Shown piece by piece: positions 55,736 through 64,000 of a stretch of DNA of 64,000 nucleotides (the stretch's first letter is position 1; every line of letters begins with the position of its first letter). Under the pieces are notes generated by a model. That model was not told where the DNA came from. It searched no databases and saw only the letters and a list, made by a program, of their open reading frames with translations. A program made the translations under genes and the position numbers. Source of the stretch: Alicyclobacillus mali NBRC 102425 (GTDB taxonomy: Bacteria > Bacillota > Bacilli > Alicyclobacillales > Alicyclobacillaceae); the NCBI RefSeq assembly GCF_001570745.1, contig NZ_BCSG01000001.1, positions 186,001 through 250,000 of the forward strand. The letters are read 5' to 3'.

Positions 55736-56653
55736 GTGGACGTTCAAACCGTCGGAGTCATCGGGGCGGGCTTCATCGGCCGCGGCGTCGCGATGGCGGC
55801 CGCGTTGGGCGGTATGCGGGTGCATCTGTATGACGCTGACGAAGAGGTCCTCGAGCGCTCGCTTCTTCACATGGGACAGCGGTTGGCCGCACGCTCGCGC
55901 CACTACGGGCTGACGCCGGGCGAGATGGAGGAGGTCCTTCGGCGCATCCGCACGGTCCCTCGGCTCGAGTCCGCCTGCGCGGCCGACCTCGTCATTGAAG
56001 CGATTCCGGAGGACCTCCAGGCCAAGTTGGCCGTGTGGCGCGACATTGATGGGTTCGCCCCAGGTAGGGCCGTGTTGGCCACCACCACATCGACGATTTC
56101 CATCACGGAACTTTCCGGCGCCACCTCCCGGCCGGAATGGTTCCTCGGACTTCATTTTCCCCAGCCGCCCACGTCGTCGCGCGTCGTCGAGGTGGTGCGC
56201 GGATATGTCACTTGCGAGGAGGCGCACGAGCTTGCGCTGCGATTCTGCAGGCGCGCAGGGCTCACGCCCATTCAGACCATTGATGTGCCGCCCTTTCTCG
56301 TGCAGCGCCTCCTCATTCCGTTCATTCATGAGGGCATTCGCGCGCTGCAGGAGGGCGTCGCCAGCGCGAGCGACATCGATGAAGCCATGCGGCTCGCGCT
56401 GCAGCACCCCGTGGGCCCCCTGCAGCTGGCGGATCGCATGGGGCTCGATCACGTCCTGGCCATCAGCGAGAAACTCGCGCGCGAGACCGGGGACAGCCGC
56501 TACCTTCCGCCGCGCCTTTTGCGCCAGATGGTGCGCGCGGGAAAGCTCGGGCGGAAGAGCGGCGAAGGGTTTTACGTCTACGATGAAGACGCGACGGCTC
56601 CTGCGAGCGCGGCAAGCGATTCAATGCGCGTGGAGCGAAGGCCTCTTGGATAG
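55736..56653 (+). CDS. 3-hydroxyacyl-CoA dehydrogenase family protein
   Basis: 305 residues. The NAD motif is GVIGAGFIGRG (7-17). His140 is in GLHFPQPP, where the family has HFFNP, and Gln190 in FLVQRLL stands where the catalytic-site Asn of FIVNRLL is expected. KLGRKSGEGFYVY ends the conserved part. It should oxidise 3-hydroxyacyl-CoA, but the two Asn-to-Gln changes make the substrate uncertain. GTG 55736 follows GAAGGAGGAAG. The last 76 bp overlap the convergent methyltransferase gene; this tail (about residues 281-305) lies beyond the family core. Confidence 0.85.
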   Translation: MDVQTVGVIGAGFIGRGVAMAAALGGMRVHLYDADEEVLERSLLHMGQRLAARSRHYGLTPGEMEEVLRRIRTVPRLESACAADLVIEAIPEDLQAKLAVWRDIDGFAPGRAVLATTTSTISITELSGATSRPEWFLGLHFPQPPTSSRVVEVVRGYVTCEEAHELALRFCRRAGLTPIQTIDVPPFLVQRLLIPFIHEGIRALQEGVASASDIDEAMRLALQHPVGPLQLADRMGLDHVLAISEKLARETGDSRYLPPRLLRQMVRAGKLGRKSGEGFYVYDEDATAPASAASDSMRVERRPLG

Positions 56654-58011
56654 AGGTTGTTGAGGCGCCCCGGCGCTCGCTTGGCAAACCCCAGGTGAAA
56701 TCCCTCATGGGCCACGGCGCAAAAGGGGGCTTCGAGATCGAGCCCGCCCGGCGCCGTGAGCGCCTCTCCGGCCAGGTACCGGATGGCGGCTTCTTCGTCG
56801 ATCTCGACCGTGGCTCGGAACAAGCCCACAGGAAGCAGGCGCGATGCCGCGTGATGCGGGACGAACACCTGTCCCTTGCGCTCGGCGAGCGGTGGCCCTG
56901 GCCGCAGGACGCGGAGGGAGGGCACGGCGAGATCGCCAAGCGCGTCGGCGAACACGATGGTCTTGCGGACGGAGGTTCGCCGCCACGCGGGAGGCACCTC
57001 CGTCACAAGCGACGCCAGCCACCCATCCCATGCCTTGTCGGTTGATGGAGTCGCGGTTTTGGAGCGCCTGCGGGGCTTGTCGGCCACGGGTTCACACAGG
57101 CGCAAGCGCGCCACGAAGTGCCCCTCACCTCGCCCGAGGTGGGGCCAGAGGCGCTTGGCGAGCCGAACCTCCTCGCGATTTCCCGCCCAGTCGCTCCGTG
57201 CAGGGCGCCACTCGAACCAGTCCGGCAGCGGCTCCAACTCCACAGGATAGTGCTCGAGGAGCCACAGCACCACTTGTTCGTTTTCCAGCGGATTCAGCGT
57301 GCACGTCGAATACACCAGCCGCCCGCCCGGCTTGAGCATGATGAGCGCGTGGCGCAGAATGTCCTTTTGCAGCGCCTGGAACCGTTCAGGCGCATCGGGC
57401 CGCCATTCTGCGCGCACGGCAGGATCCTTGCGAAACATGCCTTCGCCGGAGCACGGTGCGTCCACCACGATGGCGTCGAACGCCTGCGGCCACGCCTCGG
57501 CGAGCGCATCGGGAGATTCGTTGGTGATGGCGCACGGCGCGCCGACGCGCTCGACGTTCTCGGCGAGGGCGAGGACGCGATCGCGGTGGATGTCGTTGGC
57601 GACGAGCTGTGCGCCGCCGCGCCGCGCCGCCAAAAGCGCCGCGTACGTCGTCTTGCCGCCGGGCGCAGCGCAAAGGTCGAGGATTCGCTCGCCCGGTTGA
57701 GGATCGAGCGCGACCGCGACGGCCATCGCGGATGGATCCTGAAGGTAAAAGGATCCAGCTTGATGGAGCACCGTGTAGCCGAGCGACGGGCCCGGGTTGA
57801 GGTAAAAGCCGTCCGATGCCCACGGGACGCCGTCGCCCAAGAACGGCGCGAGGCTTTGCGGCAGATCACCGTGCGGCCGCGCGACGGCCGCGTAGCGAAG
57901 CCCGCGCCAGGGCTTGTCGGAGAGGGCAGCGATCAGATCTCGAGCTTCGGAGCCCAGCCAATGCTCCATCTGCTGCACGAAGGCGGTCGGAATGTCGGGT
58001 GGATTGCGCAT
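56578..58011 (-). CDS. rRNA m5C methyltransferase, RsmF/NOP2-Sun type
   Basis: 477 residues. Motif I LDLCAAPGGKTTYAA binds SAM; motif IV DAPCSGEGMFRKD and motif VI YSTCTLNPLENEQVV carry the two catalytic cysteines. The C-terminal part is a PUA-like/RsmF-type domain. It methylates cytosine in 16S rRNA or another RNA. GAGGAGG lies 8 nt before ATG 58011. The gene is divergent from queF. Confidence 0.92.
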   Translation of the reverse strand: MRNPPDIPTAFVQQMEHWLGSEARDLIAALSDKPWRGLRYAAVARPHGDLPQSLAPFLGDGVPWASDGFYLNPGPSLGYTVLHQAGSFYLQDPSAMAVAVALDPQPGERILDLCAAPGGKTTYAALLAARRGGAQLVANDIHRDRVLALAENVERVGAPCAITNESPDALAEAWPQAFDAIVVDAPCSGEGMFRKDPAVRAEWRPDAPERFQALQKDILRHALIMLKPGGRLVYSTCTLNPLENEQVVLWLLEHYPVELEPLPDWFEWRPARSDWAGNREEVRLAKRLWPHLGRGEGHFVARLRLCEPVADKPRRRSKTATPSTDKAWDGWLASLVTEVPPAWRRTSVRKTIVFADALGDLAVPSLRVLRPGPPLAERKGQVFVPHHAASRLLPVGLFRATVEIDEEAAIRYLAGEALTAPGGLDLEAPFCAVAHEGFHLGFAKRAPGRLNNLYPRGLRSTRIESLAALAGAVASSS

Positions 58012-58028
58012 CGGTTGAACCTCCTCGC

Positions 58029-58057
58029 TTGTCCGCGCGCAACTCGAACGTTAGAAT
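58029..58057 (+). promoter_or_regulatory. sigmaA-type promoter of queF
   Basis: TTGTCC (58029-58034), 17-bp spacer, TAGAAT (58052-58057), 21 bp before ATG 58079. Confidence 0.7.
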
Positions 58058-58078
58058 GCCAAAGGGGTGAGATTCTCC

Positions 58079-58432
58079 ATGTTGAACCAGCCTTCAAAGA
58101 CGCTCGTGACCGTGCCGAATCCGCATCCGGATCGCCGATACACGGTGGAGATGGAGACGCAGGAATTCACGACGCTGTGCCCCATGACGGGCCAGCCTGA
58201 TTTCGCCACCATTTACATCCAGTATGAGCCGGATCAGAAGTTGGTGGAGCTCAAGTCGCTGAAGCTGTACCTGTGGAGCTACCGAAACGAGGCGAGCTAC
58301 CACGAGGACTGCGTGAACCGCATTCTGAACGACTTCGTGGCCGCCGCAGAGCCGCACTACGCAAAGGTTGTGGGCGACTTCACCATTCGCGGCGGGATTC
58401 ACACCAAGGTGACCGTAGAATACCGCAAATGA
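58079..58432 (+). CDS. queF: preQ0 reductase QueF (NADPH-dependent 7-cyano-7-deazaguanine reductase)
   Basis: 117 residues, the short unimodular QueF. The active-site Cys and Asp are in [13 protein letters not shown] and the QueF motif is [15 protein letters not shown]. It reduces preQ0 to preQ1 for the Tgt/QueA steps encoded at 3-5 kb. ATG 58079 is preferred over GTG 58067, as AAAGGGG lies 11 nt before the ATG but overlaps the GTG. There is no room for a preQ1 riboswitch. Confidence 0.95.
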   Translation: MLNQPSKTLVTVPNPHPDRRYTVEMETQEFTTLCPMTGQPDFATIYIQYEPDQKLVELKSLKLYLWSYRNEASYHEDCVNRILNDFVAAAEPHYAKVVGDFTIRGGIHTKVTVEYRK

Positions 58433-58520
58433 ATCAAAAACGCGATGTCGCCCGGGCGGTTGCGCCTTTCGCACGCAAGGAACCTCTCGCATACCATGAA
58501 TCGAATGCGAGGGGATTCGC

Positions 58521-59609
58521 GTGGCCAATCATCAACAAGCACTGTGGCTCGGCATTGCCACCACGGCCGTACCGCGACAAGGCCGCGGCGCGCGCCCTGG
58601 CGCCCATTACCGGCGCATCGCGCGTGCGGCCAGGCGGCACGGCCTTCGGGTATGTCTGTTTGATCCCGGCCGACAGGCGGACTGGTCGCGCCTCTCGGCC
58701 TTCGCTCCTGTCGATCCCGACCGGCCGGACGGGGACTGGGAACCCGTCTCGCTGCGATTTCCCGACGTCGTGTACGAAAACGTGTATGTGCATCTCGCAG
58801 TCAAGGGCTACAGCGCGCCGCTCAGGGCGGAGGCGCATCGCCGAGGCGTGCCGCTCTTCAACCCGATGCTGCCCGGAAAGTGGCAGATGATTCGCTTCTT
58901 GCAGCGGGCCCAGTTGGACCACCTTGCGCCTGAGACGGAGGCGTTGACCACTGCCGAGGCGCTGTGGCGAGCGCTCGAGCGCTGGCGAACCGTCTACGTC
59001 AAGCCGAGCGGTGGCTACGGCGGCGTCAACGTGCACCGCCTGGAACTCCTTGGCAGAGATCGCGTGCGGGCTCGGGCGGATCGCCGCTTTGGCCGCGTGC
59101 GGAACTGGGAGCGGGTGATGGACCGGCCGCACCTCGCCACCTTTGTGCGCTCGCTCCGAGGCAGGTATCTGGTGCAGCGGGGGCTTCGCCTCCTGCGTGT
59201 AGGCGGGCGCAAGGTCGACTTTCGCGTGGTGTTGCACCGGGACCACCAGGGTGAATGGCAGCTCATTGGCGTCGTGCCGAAGCTCGCCGCGCCGGACGGC
59301 GTGGTGACCAACATCATCGCGGGCGGAGAGCGGTGGACGCTTGAACGGCTTGTATCCGCGGCCAAGCGGGAAGGCAAGGAAGTACCCGTGGAGTCACTCG
59401 TCCGCGCGGCCCAAACGATTGCCGAAGCGCTGTCCCGCCGGTATCCGACGCTCGGTCTCGTCGGCTTCGACATGGCCGTCGAGGAGGACGGAAGCGTCCG
59501 GATGATTGAGATGAACCCCAAACCCGCTCGTTCGCTTCTGGATCGGCCGATGCTGGAAAAGCTGGCCGCCTGCCAGGCGGGCTTTGCTCGCTGGCTGACA
59601 CGGCGCTGA
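58521..59609 (+). CDS. YheC/YheD-type ATP-grasp protein
   Basis: 362 residues. The ATP-grasp fold has YVKPSGGYGGVNV (lysine and glycine-rich loop), FDMAVEEDGSVRMIEMNPKP (metal-binding acidic and Asn residues). B. subtilis YheC/YheD are spore-coat-associated ATP-grasp proteins whose reaction is not known. GTG 58521 has GAGGGG 6 nt upstream. CATACCAT at 58490-58497 resembles a SigE/SigK -10. Confidence 0.8.
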   Translation: MANHQQALWLGIATTAVPRQGRGARPGAHYRRIARAARRHGLRVCLFDPGRQADWSRLSAFAPVDPDRPDGDWEPVSLRFPDVVYENVYVHLAVKGYSAPLRAEAHRRGVPLFNPMLPGKWQMIRFLQRAQLDHLAPETEALTTAEALWRALERWRTVYVKPSGGYGGVNVHRLELLGRDRVRARADRRFGRVRNWERVMDRPHLATFVRSLRGRYLVQRGLRLLRVGGRKVDFRVVLHRDHQGEWQLIGVVPKLAAPDGVVTNIIAGGERWTLERLVSAAKREGKEVPVESLVRAAQTIAEALSRRYPTLGLVGFDMAVEEDGSVRMIEMNPKPARSLLDRPMLEKLAACQAGFARWLTRR

Positions 59610-59649
59610 AACTCATGTGGAAACGCCCACCTCCCTCCCGAAGGCAGCG

Positions 59650-59658
59650 TGATACAAT
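59650..59658 (+). promoter_or_regulatory. extended -10 promoter of the uronate-isomerase-like gene
   Basis: TGATACAAT is an extended -10 (TGnTATAAT type); no -35 match at 17 bp. It is only 20 bp from the start codon and 6 bp before AGGAGGTG. Confidence 0.4.
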
Positions 59659-59677
59659 CGGGCCAGGAGGTGTGCTC

Positions 59678-60913
59678 ATGGAATCATCCATCTCGACCTG
59701 GGTGCGGGAAGCCGTCGATCGAGTTCGGGTTATCGACATGCACACGCACCTGTTTCCGCCCTCGTTCTCCTCGCTCTGGCGCTCCGGCGCCGATCACGTC
59801 CTGACCTATCACTACCTGATCGCGGAAGCCATCCGCGCGGGCGGCCGCTCACCGGAGTGGTTCTACGGACTGCCCCTTCGGGAACAGGCGGCGTGGGTGT
59901 ACGAGCAGATCTTTGCCCGCACGAGTCCCCTGTCCGAGGCGGCGATGGGCGTGGTGGCCATCGCCCAGGCGTTCGGCGTGGATCTGAAACAGGGCGGGAT
60001 CGAAGGGCTTCGGGAAGCGCTGCAGCACGAGCCGAGCGAGCCATACGCCGAACGCGTGTTTCAACTCGCGGGCGTGGATCAGGTGGTCATGACGAACGAT
60101 CCACTCGATCCCGCCGAACGCGCGCACTGGCTGAAGGGAGACCCGGTTCATCCGCGCTTTCTCGCCGCGCTGCGCCTGGATCCCTTTCTCGGGGACTGGG
60201 GCGCCCTTCGGACTTGTCTCGCCGCCGCGGGCGTCTCGGTGTCTCCGGCCGCGGACGCGCCCGATCTCGCCGAGGTGCGCCGCTTTCTCAAGGACTGGAT
60301 TGGCCGAATGCGGCCTGTTTACCTGGCATTCTCGGCGCCGCCCGAGTTCACCTACCCGAGCAAAGAGGCCTCCGGCCGCGTGCTCGACGCGTGCATCCTG
60401 CCGGCTTGTCGCTCGAATGGCCTGCCCCTTGCGCTCATGATAGGGGTGCGCAGGCGGGTGAACCCGAGGCTCAGGGAGGCAGGTGACGCCAGCGGGCGGG
60501 CCAACCTCGCAGCAGTCGAGCGCCTCGCCGCCTCGAACCCCGATGTGCGCTTCCTCGTCACGGTGTTGTCGCGCGAGGACCAGCACGAGCTGGTCGTGTT
60601 GGCCCGCAAGTTTGCGAACGTGATCCCGTTCGGCTGCTGGTGGTTCGTGAACACGGACACGCTGACGCGCGAGATTTCCGCGCTGCGCCTGGAACTCCTG
60701 GGCCCCACGTTCGTCCTGCAGCACTCGGATGCGCGTGTCTTGGAACACCTGGTGTACAAGTGGAAGAACGCCCGCGCGCTCGCAGTGGATGTATTGGTAC
60801 ACAAGTATACGAAATTGGCCGAGGAAGGGTGGCGCGTGACGCGCGACGAGATCGAACGCGTGGTCGAAAGGTTGTTCCGCGGCAACTTCCTCGATGTGGT
60901 GAGGTCTGTGTAA
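59678..60913 (+). CDS. amidohydrolase-fold protein, uronate isomerase-like
   Basis: 411 residues. The metal motif H-x-H is in DMHTHLFP; VVMTNDPLDPAERAHW and FGCWWFVNTDTLTREI match the pattern of glucuronate/uronate isomerase (UxaC), with SDAR near the C-terminus as likely catalytic Asp. An uronate substrate is not certain, since no uxu/uxa genes are close; it might act on another sugar acid. AGGAGGTG lies 5 nt before ATG 59678. Confidence 0.75.
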   Translation: MESSISTWVREAVDRVRVIDMHTHLFPPSFSSLWRSGADHVLTYHYLIAEAIRAGGRSPEWFYGLPLREQAAWVYEQIFARTSPLSEAAMGVVAIAQAFGVDLKQGGIEGLREALQHEPSEPYAERVFQLAGVDQVVMTNDPLDPAERAHWLKGDPVHPRFLAALRLDPFLGDWGALRTCLAAAGVSVSPAADAPDLAEVRRFLKDWIGRMRPVYLAFSAPPEFTYPSKEASGRVLDACILPACRSNGLPLALMIGVRRRVNPRLREAGDASGRANLAAVERLAASNPDVRFLVTVLSREDQHELVVLARKFANVIPFGCWWFVNTDTLTREISALRLELLGPTFVLQHSDARVLEHLVYKWKNARALAVDVLVHKYTKLAEEGWRVTRDEIERVVERLFRGNFLDVVRSV

Positions 60914-61043
60914 GGCGCCGGTGCCAAGGCCAGGTGCGGCTCTCGCGAGGGCCGCGCCGAGGCCTGGAATGCGCCTGGACATCGCGGCGCGGAGCCGCGG
61001 AACGCCGCCTTCTTTGGTCTAGCGCGCCTACTCGCGCTTCTGT

Positions 61044-61062
61044 TAGAATGAAAACGCTTACT
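61044..61062 (+). promoter_or_regulatory. scoA promoter -10 with overlapping catabolite-responsive element (cre)
   Basis: -10 TAGAAT at 61044-61049. ATGAAAACGCTTACT at 61048-61062 fits the cre consensus WTGNAANCGNWNNCW at every position, so CcpA would block the promoter when a preferred sugar is present. No good -35 is seen. Confidence 0.6.
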
Positions 61063-61115
61063 CGTTCTGGATGCACCACGGCGCGTCGCGTCTTGGTCGA
61101 ATGGGAGTGAGGTTC

Positions 61116-61826
61116 ATGCGTTCAAACAAGGTGTACGAGTCGGCGGAAGCGGCGGTCGCGGACATAGCGAGCGGCGCCACGCTGCTCGTCGGCGGCTTCG
61201 GATTGTGCGGCATTCCCATGGCGCTCATTGAGGCCCTGCGGGATCGGGGCGTGTCCGATCTCGTCTGCGTCAGCAACAACTGCGGCGTGGACGATTGGGG
61301 GCTTGGCATCTTGCTTCAGACGCGGCAGATCCGCAAGATGGTCTCTTCGTACGTCGGGGAGAACAAGACGTTCGAGCGCCAGTTTTTGAGCGGCGAGCTC
61401 GAGGTGGAACTGGTTCCGCAGGGGACGCTCGCCGAGCGCATTCGCGCCGGCGGCGCGGGCATCCCGGCGTTCTACACGGCCACCGGCGTTGGGACCACCG
61501 TCGCCGAGGGCAAGGAGGTACGGGCGTTCGACGGGCGAGAGTACGTGCTGGAACGGGCCATCACGGGAGATTTTGCGCTCATCAAGGGCTGGAAGGCCGA
61601 CAAGCTCGGCAACGTCATCTATCACGAGACGGAGCGCAACTTCAACCCGGTCATGGCGACGGCCGCGAAGGTCACCATCGTCGAGGTGGAGGAACTTGTG
61701 GAGCCCGGCGAGCTCGACCCAAATTTCATTCACACTCCAAGCATCTACGTCAACCGAATTGTGGTGAATCCGAACCCCATCAAGCGAATTGAGCGGCGGA
61801 CTGTCCGGCCGCGTCCTCAGGCATGA
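61116..61826 (+). CDS. scoA: 3-oxoacid CoA-transferase, subunit A
   Basis: 236 residues. [20 protein letters not shown] is the family's CoA/oxyanion loop and [13 protein letters not shown] ends the domain. With ScoB it moves CoA from succinyl-CoA to acetoacetate or a related acid. ATG 61116 is used because GGGAGTGAGG precedes it; an in-frame ATG 61071 has no site. First gene of scoA-scoB-thiolase-synthetase. Confidence 0.93.
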   Translation: MRSNKVYESAEAAVADIASGATLLVGGFGLCGIPMALIEALRDRGVSDLVCVSNNCGVDDWGLGILLQTRQIRKMVSSYVGENKTFERQFLSGELEVELVPQGTLAERIRAGGAGIPAFYTATGVGTTVAEGKEVRAFDGREYVLERAITGDFALIKGWKADKLGNVIYHETERNFNPVMATAAKVTIVEVEELVEPGELDPNFIHTPSIYVNRIVVNPNPIKRIERRTVRPRPQA

Positions 61827-61852
61827 CGCTGTGAAAGGAAAGGTGATGGTGG

Positions 61853-62515
61853 ATGCCGCTCACGCGCGATCAAATCGTCCGGCGGGCCGTCCAGGAAATT
61901 CGCGACGGCGACTACGTCAACCTCGGCATCGGCATGCCGACCCTCGCGGCCAACTACCTCGATCCCAGCCGCGGGGTGATGCTTCACTCCGAAAACGGGC
62001 TAATCGGCATCGGCCCCTATCCGTACGACGGCGAGGAAGATCCGGATCTCATCAACGCAGGCAAGGAGACGGTCACCGCCGTGCCGGGCGCGGCGTTCGT
62101 GGACAGCGCGGAGTCGTTCGCCATGGTGCGCGGCGGCCACATCGACATTGCCATCCTCGGCGCCATGGAGGTCTCCGAGTTTGGCGATCTCGCCAACTGG
62201 ATGATCCCTGGCAAGATGGTCAAGGGCATGGGTGGCGCGATGGATCTCGTCCACGGCGCGAGGCGCGTCGTGGTCACGATGGAGCACGTGAACAAGGACG
62301 GCCAGCCGAAAATCCTGAAGACCTGCCGTCTGCCGCTCACGGGCCGGAGGGTGGTGCACCGAATCATCACGGACTACGCCGTGATGGACGTGACGGAGCA
62401 AGGGCTTGTCCTGCGCGAGGTGGCGCCCGGCCACACCGTGGAAGAGGTGCAGCGCATCACCGAACCCGAACTCCGCATTCCGCCCGAGGGCGCTCGAGTG
62501 ATGGACGTCGAGTGA
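61853..62515 (+). CDS. scoB: 3-oxoacid CoA-transferase, subunit B
   Basis: 220 residues. [13 protein letters not shown] and the catalytic Glu motif [10 protein letters not shown] are intact; the Glu forms the glutamyl-CoA intermediate. [19 protein letters not shown] is also typical. ATG 61853 has AGGTG 7 nt upstream. It lies 26 bp after scoA. Confidence 0.95.
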   Translation: MPLTRDQIVRRAVQEIRDGDYVNLGIGMPTLAANYLDPSRGVMLHSENGLIGIGPYPYDGEEDPDLINAGKETVTAVPGAAFVDSAESFAMVRGGHIDIAILGAMEVSEFGDLANWMIPGKMVKGMGGAMDLVHGARRVVVTMEHVNKDGQPKILKTCRLPLTGRRVVHRIITDYAVMDVTEQGLVLREVAPGHTVEEVQRITEPELRIPPEGARVMDVE

Positions 62516-62543
62516 CAACTGGCTACATCAGGAGGGATGGCAT

Positions 62544-63731
62544 GTGCAAGACGTGGTGATTGCAGGGGCGGTGCGGACGCCCATCGGAACGTTCCAGGGC
62601 AGTCTCTCGCCGCTTTCCGCGCCGGATCTCGGTGCGGCCGTCATCCGGGAGTCGCTGCGGCGCGCAGGGGTTGAGGCGAAAGCGGTGGACGAAGTCGTGA
62701 TGGGCAACGTGCTCCAGGCGGGCCTTGGCCAGAATCCCGCGCGGCAAGCCGCGATGCGGGCGGGGATCCCCGAAGATATTCCGGCGACAACGGTGAACAT
62801 GGTGTGCGGATCCGGCCTGAAGTCGGTCATGCTCGCGGCGCAGGCCGTCCGCGCCGGGGACGCGGGCGTCCTGGTGGCGGGCGGCATGGAGTCGATGTCG
62901 AATGCGCCGTATTTGCTGCCCGGGGCGCGCGAGGGGTATCGCATGGGCCACCGCGAAGTCGTCGACAGCATGATCCGGGACGGCCTGTGGTGCGCGTTTT
63001 GCGACATCCACATGGGCGTCACCGCCGAAAACGTGGCGAACCGCCACCGCATCAGCCGGGAGGATCAGGACCGTTTCGCGCTCAGGAGCCAGATGCGCGC
63101 CAAGGAAGCGATGGAGCAAGGCCGCTTCACAGAGGAGATTGTGCCCGTCTCCGTGCCGCGGCAGAAGGGTGATCCGACCTTGGTCGACCGCGACGAACAT
63201 CCGCGCCCCGACACGACGTATGAGGCGTTGGCGAAACTACGGCCCGCGTTTCAGGCAGACGGCACCGTGACCGCCGGCAACAGCTCGGGCATCAACGACG
63301 GCGCGGCCGCCATGCTGGTACTCGGCCGGGATCGCGCCGAGGAGCTTGGCGTGAAACCGATGGCGCGCATTGTCAGCTACGCGAGCGTCGGTCTTGACCC
63401 GAGCGTGATGGGCCTCGGCCCCATCGAGGCGACGCGCCGGGCGCTCAACCGGGCCGGGCTTTCCGTGGACGACCTCGACCTCATCGAGGCGAACGAGGCG
63501 TTTGCGGCCCAGGCGCTCGCGGTGGCTCGCGAGCTGTCGTTCCCGGATGACAAGTTGAACGTGAACGGCGGCGCCATCGCGCTCGGTCATCCCATCGGCG
63601 CGAGCGGAGCGCGCATCCTGGTCACGCTCCTGTACGAGCTCGAGCGCCGAGGCGGCCGTTTCGGCCTCGCCACGCTGTGCATCGGCGGCGGACAGGGCGT
63701 CGCCATGGTCGTGGAGCGCCTTTCGCATTGA
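62544..63731 (+). CDS. acetyl-CoA acetyltransferase (thiolase)
   Basis: 395 residues. Nucleophile Cys in [11 protein letters not shown], His in [18 protein letters not shown], second Cys in [13 protein letters not shown]. The length and the loop favour biosynthetic/degradative thiolase II: 2 acetyl-CoA to acetoacetyl-CoA and back. With ScoAB, acetoacetate could be activated then split to acetyl-CoA. GTG 62544 has GGAGGG 7 nt upstream. Confidence 0.95.
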   Translation: MQDVVIAGAVRTPIGTFQGSLSPLSAPDLGAAVIRESLRRAGVEAKAVDEVVMGNVLQAGLGQNPARQAAMRAGIPEDIPATTVNMVCGSGLKSVMLAAQAVRAGDAGVLVAGGMESMSNAPYLLPGAREGYRMGHREVVDSMIRDGLWCAFCDIHMGVTAENVANRHRISREDQDRFALRSQMRAKEAMEQGRFTEEIVPVSVPRQKGDPTLVDRDEHPRPDTTYEALAKLRPAFQADGTVTAGNSSGINDGAAAMLVLGRDRAEELGVKPMARIVSYASVGLDPSVMGLGPIEATRRALNRAGLSVDDLDLIEANEAFAAQALAVARELSFPDDKLNVNGGAIALGHPIGASGARILVTLLYELERRGGRFGLATLCIGGGQGVAMVVERLSH

Positions 63732-63769
63732 CGCACGGACGCGGCCATCACCTTTGAGGAGGGATCCTC

Positions 63770-64000
63770 GTGGCAGACGAAGTGTTGAGCATGATTGCGA
63801 GCGCAAGGCTCATCCCGCCACCGGAGGCCTACGCGGCCCGGTCGTATCTCTCGAGCTACGACGAGTACCGCGCGGGATATCAGGCGTCCATCGACGATCC
63901 GGCGGCATTCTGGGACGAGATCGCCGACGAGTTGGTCTGGCAGCAGCGCGGGAAGACGGTCATCGCGGGCGAGCTTCCCGACTTTCAGTTCTTTCCCGGC
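63770..64000 (+). CDS. acyl-CoA synthetase (acetyl/acetoacetyl-CoA synthetase type), N-terminal part
   Basis: 77 codons, open to the window end. SYLSSYDEYRAGYQASIDD, then PAAFWDEIADELVWQQ, matches the ACAS_N domain of AMP-forming acetyl- and acetoacetyl-CoA synthetases. GGAGGG lies 6 nt before GTG 63770. Its place after scoAB and thiolase suggests activation of a short-chain acid. The class cannot be told without the rest. Confidence 0.8.
   Translation, partial: MADEVLSMIASARLIPPPEAYAARSYLSSYDEYRAGYQASIDDPAAFWDEIADELVWQQRGKTVIAGELPDFQFFPG

Noticed and set aside
58012-58078. preQ1 riboswitch before queF
   Set aside because: Only about 20 nt lie between the -10 and the start codon, with no room for the aptamer.

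Overview
The window looks like a chromosomal segment of a GC-rich, endospore-forming Firmicute, most likely in the Alicyclobacillus group. This is inferred from protein flavour and gene order; no database was searched. The pointers are the Bacillus-like order ruvA-ruvB / queA-tgt-yajC / yrzE-yrbG(DUF421)-spoVB-comN-secD-secF / recJ-apt-rel-dtd, the sporulation-linked genes (SpoVB, YheC/D-type ATP-grasp), a bacilliredoxin and a BshB-like deacetylase (bacillithiol), the hemE-hemH-hemY set of the coproporphyrin-dependent heme route, AddAB instead of RecBCD, and strong GGAGG-type ribosome binding sites with many GTG/TTG starts. I see no rRNA, tRNA, CRISPR array, insertion sequence or phage. No intergenic gap exceeds about 300 bp.

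Layout. 1-3.1 kb: end of ruvA, ruvB, then a SigI-type sigma factor and its membrane anti-sigma RsgI behind a SigI-like promoter. 3.1-5.8 kb: queA-tgt-yajC. 5.8-11 kb: small membrane protein YrzE (-), a membrane GAF-GGDEF-GGDEF diguanylate cyclase, DUF421, SpoVB-like flippase (-). 11-19.8 kb: comN-like, secD-secF, a cation-diffusion facilitator, recJ-apt-rel-dtd. 19.9-24.8 kb: zinc-ribbon protein, an EAL phosphodiesterase (-), a TauE/SafE exporter (-), a lipoprotein with Asp-boxes. 24.8-28.4 kb: hemE-hemH-hemY (-) with a 4-residue upstream ORF. 28.4-32.7 kb: bacilliredoxin, FAH-family hydrolase + DtxR-like regulator, D-Ala-D-Ala carboxypeptidase, TM2 protein, dus. 32.8-38.3 kb: a sigma54 activator divergent from gabT-permease-amidase. 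38.4-47.6 kb: MFS transporter (-), addB-addA, DUF5684-like membrane protein. 47.7-52 kb (-): LysM-NlpC/P60 hydrolase, galU, moeA, aldo/keto reductase. 52-58 kb: LmbE-type deacetylase, GPH-type MFS, small W-rich protein, SDR, a 42-residue membrane protein (-), 3-hydroxyacyl-CoA dehydrogenase, RsmF-type methyltransferase (-). 58-64 kb: queF, YheC/D, uronate-isomerase-like protein, and a scoA-scoB-thiolase-acyl-CoA synthetase operon running off the end.

How the genes work together. The most coherent regulatory unit is at 32.9-38.3 kb. A GabR/RocR-like enhancer-binding protein is transcribed away from gabT. Between them lie a tandem 13-bp repeat containing a dyad and, about 115-130 bp further on, a good -24/-12 sigma54 promoter. 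The downstream genes could import an amide, hydrolyse it to an omega-amino acid and transaminate it. The scoAB-thiolase-synthetase operon (acetoacetate/ketone-body type) carries a perfect match to the CcpA cre consensus over its -10. Two c-di-GMP proteins of opposite predicted activity sit about 12 kb apart. Several proteins lack residues that are normally conserved: RsgI without the Asn-Pro scission pair, a DtxR-like regulator without three primary metal ligands, an SDR without the catalytic Ser, and a 3-hydroxyacyl-CoA dehydrogenase with two Asn-to-Gln changes. I saw no clear new multi-gene system of the defence or mobile type.
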